From Mucilaginibacter sp. OK098 (GTDB lineage: Bacteria > Bacteroidota > Bacteroidia > Sphingobacteriales > Sphingobacteriaceae): DNA of 64,000 nucleotides. The stretch's first letter is position 1. Every line of letters begins with the position of its first letter. Positions 34,858 to 44,157 of the stretch are shown here, one piece after another. The stretch spans positions 372,001-436,000 of the forward strand of contig NZ_FRCM01000002.1 of the NCBI RefSeq assembly GCF_900142915.1, written 5' to 3'. The notes beneath the pieces were generated by a model. The model did no database searches. It had not been told where the DNA came from and was given only the letters and a program-made list of their open reading frames with translations. The position numbers and the translations under genes were made by a program.

Positions 34858-35439
34858 TTAATCGTTGGAGATAAAATAATAAACTACCAGCATAATCGCG
34901 TCGGAGTTACCGATATTTGAAAGATTATGCCCTAAGCGACCATCAAAAAATATAGAATCTCCTTCTTCAAGGGTATAATTCTTGTCTTCAATCAGGTAAT
35001 CAATTTTACCTTTAATAAGGTATTTATATTCAAAAGCGTCTGTTACCACCATTTTATTACGGCGGGCGCCCTTTTTTAATTTTAGCAGTACAAAGTCAAC
35101 AGGTCCACCATGAATATTTCTTGTTAAGATCCTTTGATAGTCAAACCCTTTTGCAGTTTCTTTTTTAAGAGGTTTATAATCGGATGAGCGGATTACAAAA
35201 ACCTTTTCCTGGTTGTTAACGGAGTAGATATCCTTAAAAAAAACCGTCAGATCAAGATTTAGCGAATGCACAATATTCATTAATACCGGTAACGAAGGGA
35301 TGGTACGGTTATTTTCTATTTGCGAGATGAGCCCTTTGCTTACGCCGGCCCTGTCTGCCAATTCCTGAATAGTTATACGTTTTTCTTTTCTTATTTCTTT
35401 TATCCGGTAACTGATCTTCAGGATAATATCATCTTCCAT
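34858..35439 (-). CDS. XRE-family regulator with C-terminal cupin domain
   Basis: 193 residues. An N-terminal XRE helix-turn-helix (~10-65) reads IKEIRKEKRITIQELADRAG, then VSKGLISQIENNRTIPSLPV. A cupin_2 domain follows (~110-188, EYKYLIKGKIDYLIEDKNYT, LEEGDSIFFDGRLGHNLSNI). This MerR-independent layout is common in regulators that sense small amines, amino acids or sugars through the cupin. It lies between the phosphodiesterase and the sigma factor genes, so it is the best local candidate for the shared ATACTAAA motif or for sensing a phosphonate (inference). Confidence 0.9.
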   Translation of the reverse strand: MEDDIILKISYRIKEIRKEKRITIQELADRAGVSKGLISQIENNRTIPSLPVLMNIVHSLNLDLTVFFKDIYSVNNQEKVFVIRSSDYKPLKKETAKGFDYQRILTRNIHGGPVDFVLLKLKKGARRNKMVVTDAFEYKYLIKGKIDYLIEDKNYTLEEGDSIFFDGRLGHNLSNIGNSDAIMLVVYYFISND

Positions 35440-35569
35440 ATATTTTTTTTTCGTTCAAAAGTAAACAAAAAATCACAACGAAGCCTGCTGCCATAAACAA
35501 TGAAAAACATCATTATTATGGGACGACAGGCTTCGCCCGATTCTTTGAAATGACCTTTGTACCTGTTAG

Positions 35570-36457
35570 TTATTTAAAGCTTTCTGCTACGGCTCTGCCA
35601 CGCCCGCTTTGCGGCATTTTTAGGCCCAAGATCCAGGCAATAGTAGCTGCAGTATCATAGGTAATAATAACATCTTTTATTTCATGACCATTTTTGATAC
35701 CCGGGCCATTTATAATCCATGGCACCTGTACTTCATCCAAAGATTTACCGCCGTGGCCTTTATTAATGCCACCATGGTCGGCTGTTACTATAATAATGGT
35801 TTCATTTTCAATGCCTGCATCTTTCACAGCCTGTACAATTTTCCCTATCCTTACATCTACTTTTTGCAACGTGTCATAGTAAGCCGGTGTGCGATGCCCT
35901 ATATTATGCCCAACCCCATCAGGCTCACTAACGTGGATAAATGTAAAAAACGGTTTCTCTTTTTTTATAATACGCACGGCTGTGTCCACACAAAAATCAT
36001 CGCCCGCGTCACCACCTGGTACAACAAAAGTAATAGCGTCTTTTTCAATTAACGGCCCAATACCGCCCCAGCTGTAAATTACAGCTGTTTTTGCAGCTGG
36101 CTTCTGGTCCCTGATCACACTAAAGATGGTGGGGAAGATCCCATATTTTGTGGTTGTAGCAGAAGGAATTTCGGGCACCTTGCTGTTCCATTCGGTGTAA
36201 CCATGCTCTGTTGGCCCAGCCCCCATTAACATGGAGGCCCAATTATCGGCACTGGAAGAAGGTAATACGCACCTTGCTTTTAACGACCATGAACCTGTTT
36301 CCATTAATTTTTTAAGGACGGGCATTTTAGCATCAGGCACCGCATAAGCGCCAAAACCATCGCAGCCAATTAAAATTATATGTTTTACATTTTTAATTTG
36401 TGCACTTACTTGTAATACCAGGCAAAGAAGACAAAGGGTAATAATTGATTTTTTCAT
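35570..36457 (-). CDS. Secreted alkaline-phosphatase-superfamily phosphodiesterase (NPP-like)
   Basis: 295 residues with a signal peptide ending LQVSAQ. The two-zinc AP fold is readable: D33 in ILIGCDGFGA, probable nucleophile S69 in LPSSSADNWASML with the supporting N72, the EPDGVGHNIGH block, TADHGG, and KGHGGKS. The family includes nucleotide pyrophosphatase/phosphodiesterases and phosphonate monoester hydrolases. Ser instead of the usual Thr nucleophile is a variation. It has its own promoter region with two locus motifs. Within this locus it is a strong candidate for cutting the phosphonate ester that joins AEP to sugar (inference). Confidence 0.85.
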   Translation of the reverse strand: MKKSIITLCLLCLVLQVSAQIKNVKHIILIGCDGFGAYAVPDAKMPVLKKLMETGSWSLKARCVLPSSSADNWASMLMGAGPTEHGYTEWNSKVPEIPSATTTKYGIFPTIFSVIRDQKPAAKTAVIYSWGGIGPLIEKDAITFVVPGGDAGDDFCVDTAVRIIKKEKPFFTFIHVSEPDGVGHNIGHRTPAYYDTLQKVDVRIGKIVQAVKDAGIENETIIIVTADHGGINKGHGGKSLDEVQVPWIINGPGIKNGHEIKDVIITYDTAATIAWILGLKMPQSGRGRAVAESFK

Positions 36458-36551
36458 TTTATGTCAGGTTATTTATAATTAGTTAGCAAACCGTAAATAG
36501 TTATAGTTGTATACTTTGATTATCCTATAACGGCCGGATTTTAAACGTTTT

Positions 36552-36805
36552 GTTTAGTATAAGTACAAATATAGTTACTATTTGTAAACAAATTATAAAT
36601 AAATATTCAAAAAATAAATCATTAATCTAAGTATTTTTGCAGGTAGGTCATTAGAGGTAGAAAATGAAGACACTATTATAATACTGTAAATTAACACTTT
36701 ATAAATATTAATTTTACATATCGCTCTAAATAAAGCTAATTACTCCGTGCAATCGAGTATAAAAACTCCTGCCAAATAATAATTTATTTGTTTACAAATA
36801 CTAAA
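36552..36805. promoter_or_regulatory. Locus motifs upstream of the phosphodiesterase gene
   Basis: GTTTAGTATAAGTACAAA (36552-36569) matches the 34364 site at nearly every position, AGTTACTATTTGTAAACAAA (36573-36592) is a further relative, and GTTTACAAATACTAAA lies at 36790-36805. Together they fill the AT-rich 36458-36972 gap. The sites nearest the phosphodiesterase start are ~95 bp away. No gene was seen in the gap. Confidence 0.5.
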
Positions 36806-36972
36806 ATAATATTATTGCAGGGTCTTTGCTTTCAGGAGGATCTGTTGAATAATTAACCAGTCGCTAGTGACTGGTGTTAAGTCAAGTTTTATTTTTTGCT
36901 GACTTAGAACTTAAGAGTAAGCATCAATGCCCCATCCGGAAATGGCTATACAGATTTGTGGTTGATATAACA

Positions 36973-38115
36973 CTAGTTATTTCGCACACATCTGAAGCCC
37001 AGGTGCTCCATACCGCTATCTTCCGTACTTTTCATTCGCCGGGCTACTCTGTAGCCAGAGCAATAGCTATCGTTACATAAAAATGAGCCTCCCCTTATCA
37101 CCCTTTTTTTTGCATATGGCTCATCAGGGTCATAGCTTTTAGCGGGCCCGCGGGGATTTGTAATCCCGGCCGCAACCGTTTCGTAATATTTGTTATTATA
37201 ATAATCGGCACACCATTCCCAGGCATTCCCCGCCATATCAAATAAGCCATAGCCGTTTGCTGCGAACGATGCGACCGGGGCTAATCCATAAAACTTATCT
37301 TTTAAGGTGTTGTTATCCGGAAAATGTCCCTGCCAGGTATTTGCTTTAGGTTTTCCCTGATCAACCGGTTCATTACCCCATGGATAAATACTATTTTTCA
37401 ATCCTCCACGGGCGGCCCATTCCCATTCGGCTTCGGTAGGCAAACGCTTGCCGCTCCATTTACAATAAGCAGCTGCATCATACCATGATACCTGCACTAC
37501 CGGCAAATTATCTTTTCCTTTAATATTGCTGCCCGGTCCCTGCGGGTGTTTCCAGCTTGCGCCTTTCTTCCATACCCACCATTGACTGTAATCATCCAAA
37601 GGCACAGCATGGTTTGGCGGCGAAAACACTAATGATGCCGCAACCAGCAAACTATCATTTGGTTTAGGTGTACCGGGTGGCACCTGTTTTTTTAGCTCCT
37701 CCCAATTGGGTTTAAGCTCGGCGGTAGTAATGTACCTGGTAGCTTTTACAAACCTGGCAAATTGCGCATTGGTGACTTCGGTTTTATCCATCCAGAAATC
37801 ATTTACAATAACTTTATGTTTTGGGTATTCGTCTGCCGCCGCCTGTGCATTATCTCCACCCATCATAAACGTGCCTGCTTTTATCAAAACCATACCATCA
37901 TGCAACTTACCGGCGCCTGATAGTGGCTGAATGTTAGTTTTGGCGCTAAGAGACGGGAACCGGGCCGGAATATTTGATTCGCAACAAACTGCCTTACTTT
38001 TAGGTACAGGTAAATGATTTACGATGTCATTTTTGGGAGCTGTTTTTTGTTTACACGCCTCCAATGACAAATAAATACATGCTATAAACAGTAAAAATTT
38101 TAATTTAATTATCAT
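36973..38115 (-). CDS. Formylglycine-generating enzyme family lipoprotein (SUMF1-like)
   Basis: 380 residues with lipobox LEAC after a short signal. The FGE-sulfatase domain spans ~75-380: MVLIKAGTFMMGG, DEYPKHKVIVNDFWMDKTEV, GKRLPTEAEWEWAARGG, GNAWEWCADYY and VIRGGSFLCNDSYCSGYRVA. The Cys pair C347/C352 occupies the catalytic position of true formylglycine-generating enzymes, so it may well be active. It would convert the active-site Cys of the two sulfatases to formylglycine. That it is a lipoprotein outside the inner membrane is interesting, because maturation would then happen after export. Last gene of the AP/MPE/sulfatase/GH89 run, 59 bp after a sulfatase. Confidence 0.88.
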   Translation of the reverse strand: MIIKLKFLLFIACIYLSLEACKQKTAPKNDIVNHLPVPKSKAVCCESNIPARFPSLSAKTNIQPLSGAGKLHDGMVLIKAGTFMMGGDNAQAAADEYPKHKVIVNDFWMDKTEVTNAQFARFVKATRYITTAELKPNWEELKKQVPPGTPKPNDSLLVAASLVFSPPNHAVPLDDYSQWWVWKKGASWKHPQGPGSNIKGKDNLPVVQVSWYDAAAYCKWSGKRLPTEAEWEWAARGGLKNSIYPWGNEPVDQGKPKANTWQGHFPDNNTLKDKFYGLAPVASFAANGYGLFDMAGNAWEWCADYYNNKYYETVAAGITNPRGPAKSYDPDEPYAKKRVIRGGSFLCNDSYCSGYRVARRMKSTEDSGMEHLGFRCVRNN

Positions 38116-38174
38116 TCACCTTTAAAATTGATCTTGCCAGATAGCTAAGATAGAATATCCCTAAGATCTGATTT

Positions 38175-39698
38175 TTATTTTTTTTCCTTTACCTGGTTTA
38201 ACAGCTCGTCCAACTCTTTTACCTTTTCCGGATGCTGTACAGCTATATTATGTTTCTCGCCAACATCTTTATTTAAATTATACAATTGGGGTTCTAAAGA
38301 GTTGCCTGTTTCTATCCCCACCAACTTATCATATGCAGCACCTTTGTTTGGCATAATATATTTCCATCCATCCTTTACAATAGCAAGCGCCCCACCTTGT
38401 TCCACATATACAGAACGGCCTTGATCTGATTTTCCTAAAAAAGCAGCTATTAAATTTTCGCTGTCCTTTGCATCCCCGGCTGGTACAGGCTGCTTTAAAA
38501 ATGCAGAGAAGGAAGCCAGCACATCTATCTGTGATACCAAAGCATCTGAAACTTTTGGTTTGATCTTACCCGGCCAGCTTATGATAAACGGGACTCTTGT
38601 ACCGCCCTCGAGTGCACTGTATTTACCACCCCGCATCGGGCCCGCAGGCATATGCCCGTTTAGTTTGGCTACGGCTTCATCCTCATATCCATCATCCAAA
38701 ACCGGCCCGTTATCACTGCTGAATATAACTATTGTATTTTTATCCAGCCCCAGGTATTTGAGCTGTTTCATAATTTCGCCCACAGTCCAGTCCAATTGCA
38801 AAATAACATCCCCGCGTAAGCCTAATCCGCTTTTACCTTTAAAACGGGTTGCGGGCATCCGGGGCACGTGGGGTTCTGTTAAAGCCAGGTATAAAAAGAA
38901 TGGTTCCTTTTGATTCTTTTCCATAAAGCCTTCTGCTTTTGCTAAAAAAGTTGACGATACCTCTTCATCCACCCAACGTGCCAGCTTTCCGCCACTCATG
39001 TAGCCAATTCTGCCTATGCCATTCACAATAGTCCCATCGTGACCCTGGCCCGGGGATGATTTTAACTTTAATAACTCAGGATGCTCTTTACCGGTTGGGT
39101 CATCACCTATCTTTTTGGTATAATCTACAGCAATAGGATCATTCGCTTCCAGTGCCACTATTTTATGATTCTCCAGAAAAACCGTAGGTACCCTATCAGC
39201 TGTTGCGGGGAAAATGAAGGAATAATCAAAACCTACTTCATTCGGTCCCGGTTTAACTTCTCCATTCCAATCTTTTGCTACGGCATCGCCAAGGCCCAGA
39301 TGCCATTTGCCTACAATTGCAGTTTTGTATCCTGCTTTTTTAAACATATTTGGTAAAGTGGTTCTATCAGTGGGGATAATTAAGGCAGCGTCACCCGGTA
39401 AAATACCCGTACCCTTTTTTCGCCAGGGATATTCACCGGTCATCAGCGCGTAACGTGATGGTGTACAGGTTGCAGAGGTACAATGGCCATTTGTAAAACG
39501 AATGCCTGATGCAGCCAGTTTATCCATATTGGGCGTATGAATTTTAGTGGCGCCATAACAACTTAAATCGCCATAACCCAGGTCATCAGCCATAATGTAT
39601 ATCACGTTGGGATGATTGCCGGTTGATTTCTTTTTTACCTGCCCAGCGGCAGTAAACGCTGTTAAAAAAAGAGCCAGGATTAGTATGTTTTTATTCAT
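38175..39698 (-). CDS. S1-family sulfatase
   Basis: The ATG at 39698 (MNKNILILALFLTAFTAAGQ) starts a clean signal peptide; upstream in-frame ATGs overlap the preceding gene. About 507 residues. The metal site is YIMADDLGYGDLSCYG and the maturation motif is C78-T-P-S-R in SATCTPSRYALMTGEYPW. GKWHLGLGD and IFSSDNGPVLDDGYEDEA complete the active site. It removes O-sulfate from a sugar. It lies 25 bp after GH89, suggesting desulfation of GlcNAc or a neighbouring sugar so that GH89 can act (inference). Needs the local FGE-like protein or another FGE. Confidence 0.93.
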   Translation of the reverse strand: MNKNILILALFLTAFTAAGQVKKKSTGNHPNVIYIMADDLGYGDLSCYGATKIHTPNMDKLAASGIRFTNGHCTSATCTPSRYALMTGEYPWRKKGTGILPGDAALIIPTDRTTLPNMFKKAGYKTAIVGKWHLGLGDAVAKDWNGEVKPGPNEVGFDYSFIFPATADRVPTVFLENHKIVALEANDPIAVDYTKKIGDDPTGKEHPELLKLKSSPGQGHDGTIVNGIGRIGYMSGGKLARWVDEEVSSTFLAKAEGFMEKNQKEPFFLYLALTEPHVPRMPATRFKGKSGLGLRGDVILQLDWTVGEIMKQLKYLGLDKNTIVIFSSDNGPVLDDGYEDEAVAKLNGHMPAGPMRGGKYSALEGGTRVPFIISWPGKIKPKVSDALVSQIDVLASFSAFLKQPVPAGDAKDSENLIAAFLGKSDQGRSVYVEQGGALAIVKDGWKYIMPNKGAAYDKLVGIETGNSLEPQLYNLNKDVGEKHNIAVQHPEKVKELDELLNQVKEKK

Positions 39699-39723
39699 TA
39701 TAAAACATTTTTTATAAATCATT

Positions 39724-41958
39724 TCAGTTTGCCCGTTTAAAAAAATCAATTGTTTTGCCATCGTCACCTTTACTGGCAGTCATAACTTGTTTTATCACTT
39801 CCGGTAATAAGCTGATACAATCATTTTCAGGAGTTGAGCTATACGTATTTCTTTGTTCTGTCCAACTTTTTTCCATGCTGAAAAAATCAGGATAGTTGGC
39901 AAATTTGCCGTTCATTCGCGCCTCTGCGTATTCAAAAAACTTCAGCCAGCGTGGAAGGTAAAGATCTTTAATAATGCCCGACCATTCCTTATAAGCATAT
40001 TCATGTAATTCAGTACCAGGATCATTACTTCCCCAATAGGTAATTTGCATACGGGCATTCCATTCGCTTAAACGTTTATCATTTTCATCAGGCAACATTT
40101 CTTTAGCACTGTTGATCCATTTGCCAACCCTAAAAGCCGGATTGGTACCTGTCCACTTATCCTGCAAATTTACCAGACCAATAAAAAGATTTTTATATTT
40201 CAAAAAAGCTTCCTTGTCTTTCCGTTTATAAGCCAGCATAAAACCCTCATAATCTTCCTGTGCCTTTAAGGCGATAACCTGGCGCCATATATCCACCAAA
40301 TCATACCGGTAAGTAGTAACATTTTTAAACCGAGTGGCAGCTTTTGAAAAGCTTATGGCTGCCTGCATTAATAATTCAGGATCATAAGGTAATTCTGTAG
40401 GCCCCCACGTTGAAACTGATTTGATAACATTCGTATCAGGCCTTGCGCATAAAACCGATTCGTAACCTCCTGCATTGGCAGCTGAATAATCAATGTATAC
40501 CGATTGCAGTAAATACTGCCATCCTTCATTTATATCTTTATCATTTTTACCATAACGCGCTTTGATATAGTTATCCAGATTTTCCTGAACCGGAACGTTT
40601 TGCTTTTGCCAGGCAGAGGCTAAGATCCAGTCGTAAATGATGGCATTATTCTCTATTCCTTCCGGGATAATTCCTACGCCTTTAAGTGTTGAACCGGCAG
40701 CAGTACGGGATGCCCGTTTAGGCTCTGTTATGGTACGTAATAATTTACCTTCCATAATAGGTTTACCCCCAAAATTGGTCACTGTACACCAAACCCATGG
40801 AAAATGACTATAACCATTTCGCTTTTCCCAATTATCGCCCCTATCCTCCAATAAGTCCAAAACAAGGGTATGAGAAGGATCGAGTCCCTTGAGCATTGCT
40901 ACCTTTGGATTATCCTGCCAACCCTGCAATACCCAGGTTGAGCCCGGAAAGTTCTTTTGCATATTGGCCTGTATCAGTGTACCGGTTTCTGTTACATCCA
41001 AACCACCGGTTTTACCGCCTTCATGAAAAAGATCGCCCCCAAAATACTTAATATCAGCACCATATAACTGCCCCATATATTTATAATAAACTGCTGACAT
41101 TTTTGTGAACAACGGATCTTGCGGAGCCAATATTGATGGGCGCTGAAAACCACCTACCCATTTGCCCTGGTCAATAATTATGGCTCCCGGAAAATGATTT
41201 TTCAATGTTGTTGGCACCATCCCCCAAAAGCCCTGCATTACCGGCTGAATGCCCAGCTCATGCATTCGAGGCAATATCTTTTTCTGCAAATTGCTCCAAT
41301 GGGCTATCATTGCATCTGAAACGGGGCCTCCCCAGCCTTCCATGTTACCCATTAACCACCAGGCATTAAAGGCCGGTCCCGGTATGTATTGCTTTATCTC
41401 ACCATCATTAAAACCAAAATCTTTCAGGGTTTTTTGCCAGATAAGTTCATTCCCTATTGGCGCCAGCATTAGGTTTACGCCGTTTAGCGCCATCCAATCC
41501 AACTCCTTTTCCCATTCCTTCCAACCCCAAAAGCTCATGGTATAATTATAGGTACAATAATTTAAGGCGTACCTTATGGGATAAGCTGATAATACAGCCA
41601 CAGCTTTATTGGTTTGTGGCAGTATGGCAGGAATTTGAATATGATCGCCCGTGTGTGAAAGGCTGGTGTTACAGTACTTTTTTAAATACTCATTAAGTGC
41701 AAATGATGCGGCGCTAAGTGTATTGGCTTTTATAAACAGTTTACTTCCCCTGGTAAAATAAATAGCGGTATCGGATTTATTTTTGGTAGCCAGAACTTCA
41801 AAAACAACTTTACCCTTTAAAACCGGAAACCGGCGGTCAACCAAAGATTGGATGCTGCCGAAATTTTGTGCGGTAGCATCCAATAATAAAAAACAACAGG
41901 CTGCTAAAAGCAAGATCCGTTTTCTGAACAAATTCAAATAAGAAACTATTAAAATCAT
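39724..41958 (-). CDS. GH89 alpha-N-acetylglucosaminidase
   Basis: 744 residues with a signal peptide ending LLLDATAQ. An N-terminal domain (~30-125) precedes the catalytic barrel: RYALNYCTYNYTMSFWGWKE, LAPIGNELIWQ, FGGDLFHEGG (E313) and LVLDLLEDRGDNW (E372), the two acid positions expected from human NAGLU. The C-terminal helical domain has WRQVIALKAQEDYEGFMLAY. It releases terminal alpha-GlcNAc, as in heparan-type or alpha1,4-GlcNAc-capped mucin glycans. It overlaps the upstream sulfatase gene by 4 nt (ATGA), so the two are translationally coupled. Confidence 0.94.
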   Translation of the reverse strand: MILIVSYLNLFRKRILLLAACCFLLLDATAQNFGSIQSLVDRRFPVLKGKVVFEVLATKNKSDTAIYFTRGSKLFIKANTLSAASFALNEYLKKYCNTSLSHTGDHIQIPAILPQTNKAVAVLSAYPIRYALNYCTYNYTMSFWGWKEWEKELDWMALNGVNLMLAPIGNELIWQKTLKDFGFNDGEIKQYIPGPAFNAWWLMGNMEGWGGPVSDAMIAHWSNLQKKILPRMHELGIQPVMQGFWGMVPTTLKNHFPGAIIIDQGKWVGGFQRPSILAPQDPLFTKMSAVYYKYMGQLYGADIKYFGGDLFHEGGKTGGLDVTETGTLIQANMQKNFPGSTWVLQGWQDNPKVAMLKGLDPSHTLVLDLLEDRGDNWEKRNGYSHFPWVWCTVTNFGGKPIMEGKLLRTITEPKRASRTAAGSTLKGVGIIPEGIENNAIIYDWILASAWQKQNVPVQENLDNYIKARYGKNDKDINEGWQYLLQSVYIDYSAANAGGYESVLCARPDTNVIKSVSTWGPTELPYDPELLMQAAISFSKAATRFKNVTTYRYDLVDIWRQVIALKAQEDYEGFMLAYKRKDKEAFLKYKNLFIGLVNLQDKWTGTNPAFRVGKWINSAKEMLPDENDKRLSEWNARMQITYWGSNDPGTELHEYAYKEWSGIIKDLYLPRWLKFFEYAEARMNGKFANYPDFFSMEKSWTEQRNTYSSTPENDCISLLPEVIKQVMTASKGDDGKTIDFFKRAN

Positions 41959-44045
41959 AGAGCTGTTTTATAATGGTAAAAGGCTTTAGCATCAAGATCC
42001 ATCCAATCATTTTTATCACTTTTCCATTTCAGTTTCAATTGTGGTGAGATCCCTTTTGGCAACAAATAATTCAATTTTATAGCGTGATAACCAGCCTTTA
42101 AATAAACATCCTTTATAACTTCTGTATTGGGCTGATAGCCAAAATCTTCATCAATTAACGTAGCCTCATGTAAGCGCAAATAGGCCTTCCCTGTTGTTAG
42201 CATGGAGAAAGTATACTTCCCATCAGCCGGAATTTTTATAAATCCCTCATAACAGGTCATCCCTTCTTTTTTACCCGCTTCTTTTCTTGTTATATTATTA
42301 CCCGTTCCTTTTTCACTCTCTTTCAAATTCTTTTCAGCTATCACCCAGGGAAAATTCCCCTCATAAAACTTCCAGTTAAGCCCGGGTATTAATTCCCTTA
42401 AAACCGAATCTGCCGGGATCATGGCGTTATCATAAGGGCGCGGCGCTTCGGCATCTGCGTGGCGCACCTGCAATACGTTAGCTTTCATTTGCGCCTGTAT
42501 TTTTTCAAATCCGGTTTTCAGGGCCAGGTTATCCGTTTCTTTCGGATCATTAACTACATCATATATTTCAAAATCATCACCTGCAGCTTTAACCTGGTAG
42601 CGTACACCCACCAGGTTACCCATCCGGATCATTTGCATCTGGTCTCTTTTTCTATTCCTCCTGCTCGCTTCAAATTCTTTAAAAACAGGAGTCTTCCCTT
42701 CTTCGTAATACTCCACATAAACCAGGCTGTTTTGTTGCTTTCCCTTACCGGTTAAATCAGGCAGTAAAGAAACTCCGTCTGTCCTGGCAGGTGGCTGTAT
42801 ATGTGCAACATCTGCAAAAGTTGCCATCCAGTCAGACAGCATACTGGGCGTGGTTATCGTTTTTCCGGGGGCTATATGATCGGGCCATTCGGCCAGGGTT
42901 GGCATTCTCAGGCCACCCTCCCAGCAATCCCTCTTTATGCCATCAAAAGGCCCGTAGCTTCCAAAAAAAGTGGGATGGTTTGGAACAAATGAAGCCGGCA
43001 AATAGGATTCGATAGACGGACCATTATCAGAAGTAAAGATCACCAGCGTATTATCAGCTATTTTTAAATCCACCAACAATTGCAGAATATCTCCAACGGC
43101 ATCATCTATCCTGCGCACAGCAGAAGCATATCTCTTATAAGTTTCAGGCCATGCTATTTCTGGCGTAGCGGGGTTGTTATCATCATCATAAGTAGCATTG
43201 GCATATTCGGGATATACATATGAATCAACTTTACCAGTGGCTGTATTGATCATATGGCCCGGCTCACCAAGCCATTGCAGGCCGCCTTTCAGTCCTTTCC
43301 CGCTCGGATATGCCTGCGTAGGCAGCTCTAACACGGCATGCGGGCAATCATAAGCCAAATACATAAAGAAAGGCTTGACCGCATCGCTTCCCTTTTGGTG
43401 CGCTATTATATAATTTTTTGCAGCAGCTGTCCACAAATCGGTCGTATAACACTTACTTAAATTTGCGGAAACCTCCTTATAGTCACTCCATACCTGTTTT
43501 TTTCCGTCATACAAACCCTCAAACGGATAGTGTTCATGTCCGTCTTTATGCCGTATGTAACCGTAATAACTGTCAAAACCTCTTTTTACGGGATGTGCCT
43601 GCCAATCGGGGCCATTTCCATTAATGCCCTGCAGGCCCCATTTTCCAATTGCTGTTGTATTGTATCCGGCTTGTTTTAATAAGGTAGCCAAAGTGTGGTT
43701 ATTTTCCAGCGCCTTATCAAATTGATTATCCCTGATGTTTGCATTTCCCTGGTTAACGCCGGTTAGTAAAGAGGCCCTTGATGGCGCGCATACCGGCGCA
43801 TTGCAATATTGCTGCGTAAACTTTGCACCCTTCTTTGCCATCAGGTCCAGGTTAGGAGTTAGTTCGTAAGGTTTGCTCCTATCGCCCGATTGTTGCCGTT
43901 TGTTTTGAAAAAACACGCCAAGATCTCCATAACCCAGGTCATCCGTCAGGATAAAAATAATGTTGGGCTTTTTTTGAGCTTTTACAGTTAGTATATTGGA
44001 AAAAACCAGCAGAAAAACAGTAATTAGGAGATATGTTTTTTTCAT
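41955..44045 (-). CDS. S1-family sulfatase with C-terminal PA14-like domain
   Basis: 696 residues with a signal peptide ending TVKAQ. Catalytic block FILTDDLGYGDLG; maturation motif C86-A-P-S-R in NAPVCAPSRASLLTG. Further blocks are IGKWGLQGINGNGPDW, FTSDNGPSIESY and CWEGGLRMPTLAEWP. Residues ~575-696 form a PA14-like sugar-binding domain (CYEGFIKIPADGKYTFSMLT, GYHAIKLNYLLPKGISPQ). Alignment to S1 subfamilies would be needed to name the sulfated sugar. Its stop overlaps the start of GH89, so the two probably act together. Confidence 0.93.
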   Translation of the reverse strand: MKKTYLLITVFLLVFSNILTVKAQKKPNIIFILTDDLGYGDLGVFFQNKRQQSGDRSKPYELTPNLDLMAKKGAKFTQQYCNAPVCAPSRASLLTGVNQGNANIRDNQFDKALENNHTLATLLKQAGYNTTAIGKWGLQGINGNGPDWQAHPVKRGFDSYYGYIRHKDGHEHYPFEGLYDGKKQVWSDYKEVSANLSKCYTTDLWTAAAKNYIIAHQKGSDAVKPFFMYLAYDCPHAVLELPTQAYPSGKGLKGGLQWLGEPGHMINTATGKVDSYVYPEYANATYDDDNNPATPEIAWPETYKRYASAVRRIDDAVGDILQLLVDLKIADNTLVIFTSDNGPSIESYLPASFVPNHPTFFGSYGPFDGIKRDCWEGGLRMPTLAEWPDHIAPGKTITTPSMLSDWMATFADVAHIQPPARTDGVSLLPDLTGKGKQQNSLVYVEYYEEGKTPVFKEFEASRRNRKRDQMQMIRMGNLVGVRYQVKAAGDDFEIYDVVNDPKETDNLALKTGFEKIQAQMKANVLQVRHADAEAPRPYDNAMIPADSVLRELIPGLNWKFYEGNFPWVIAEKNLKESEKGTGNNITRKEAGKKEGMTCYEGFIKIPADGKYTFSMLTTGKAYLRLHEATLIDEDFGYQPNTEVIKDVYLKAGYHAIKLNYLLPKGISPQLKLKWKSDKNDWMDLDAKAFYHYKTAL

Positions 44046-44157
44046 GATCTACACCAGAGTTTTCTAAATTTAACAACTAACCCATTATTTAGTTGATTTA
44101 ATTTCACGCAAACGATTGTTTAAGCTTTCATCAAATCAGTTTCTAAGGCAGAAATGG

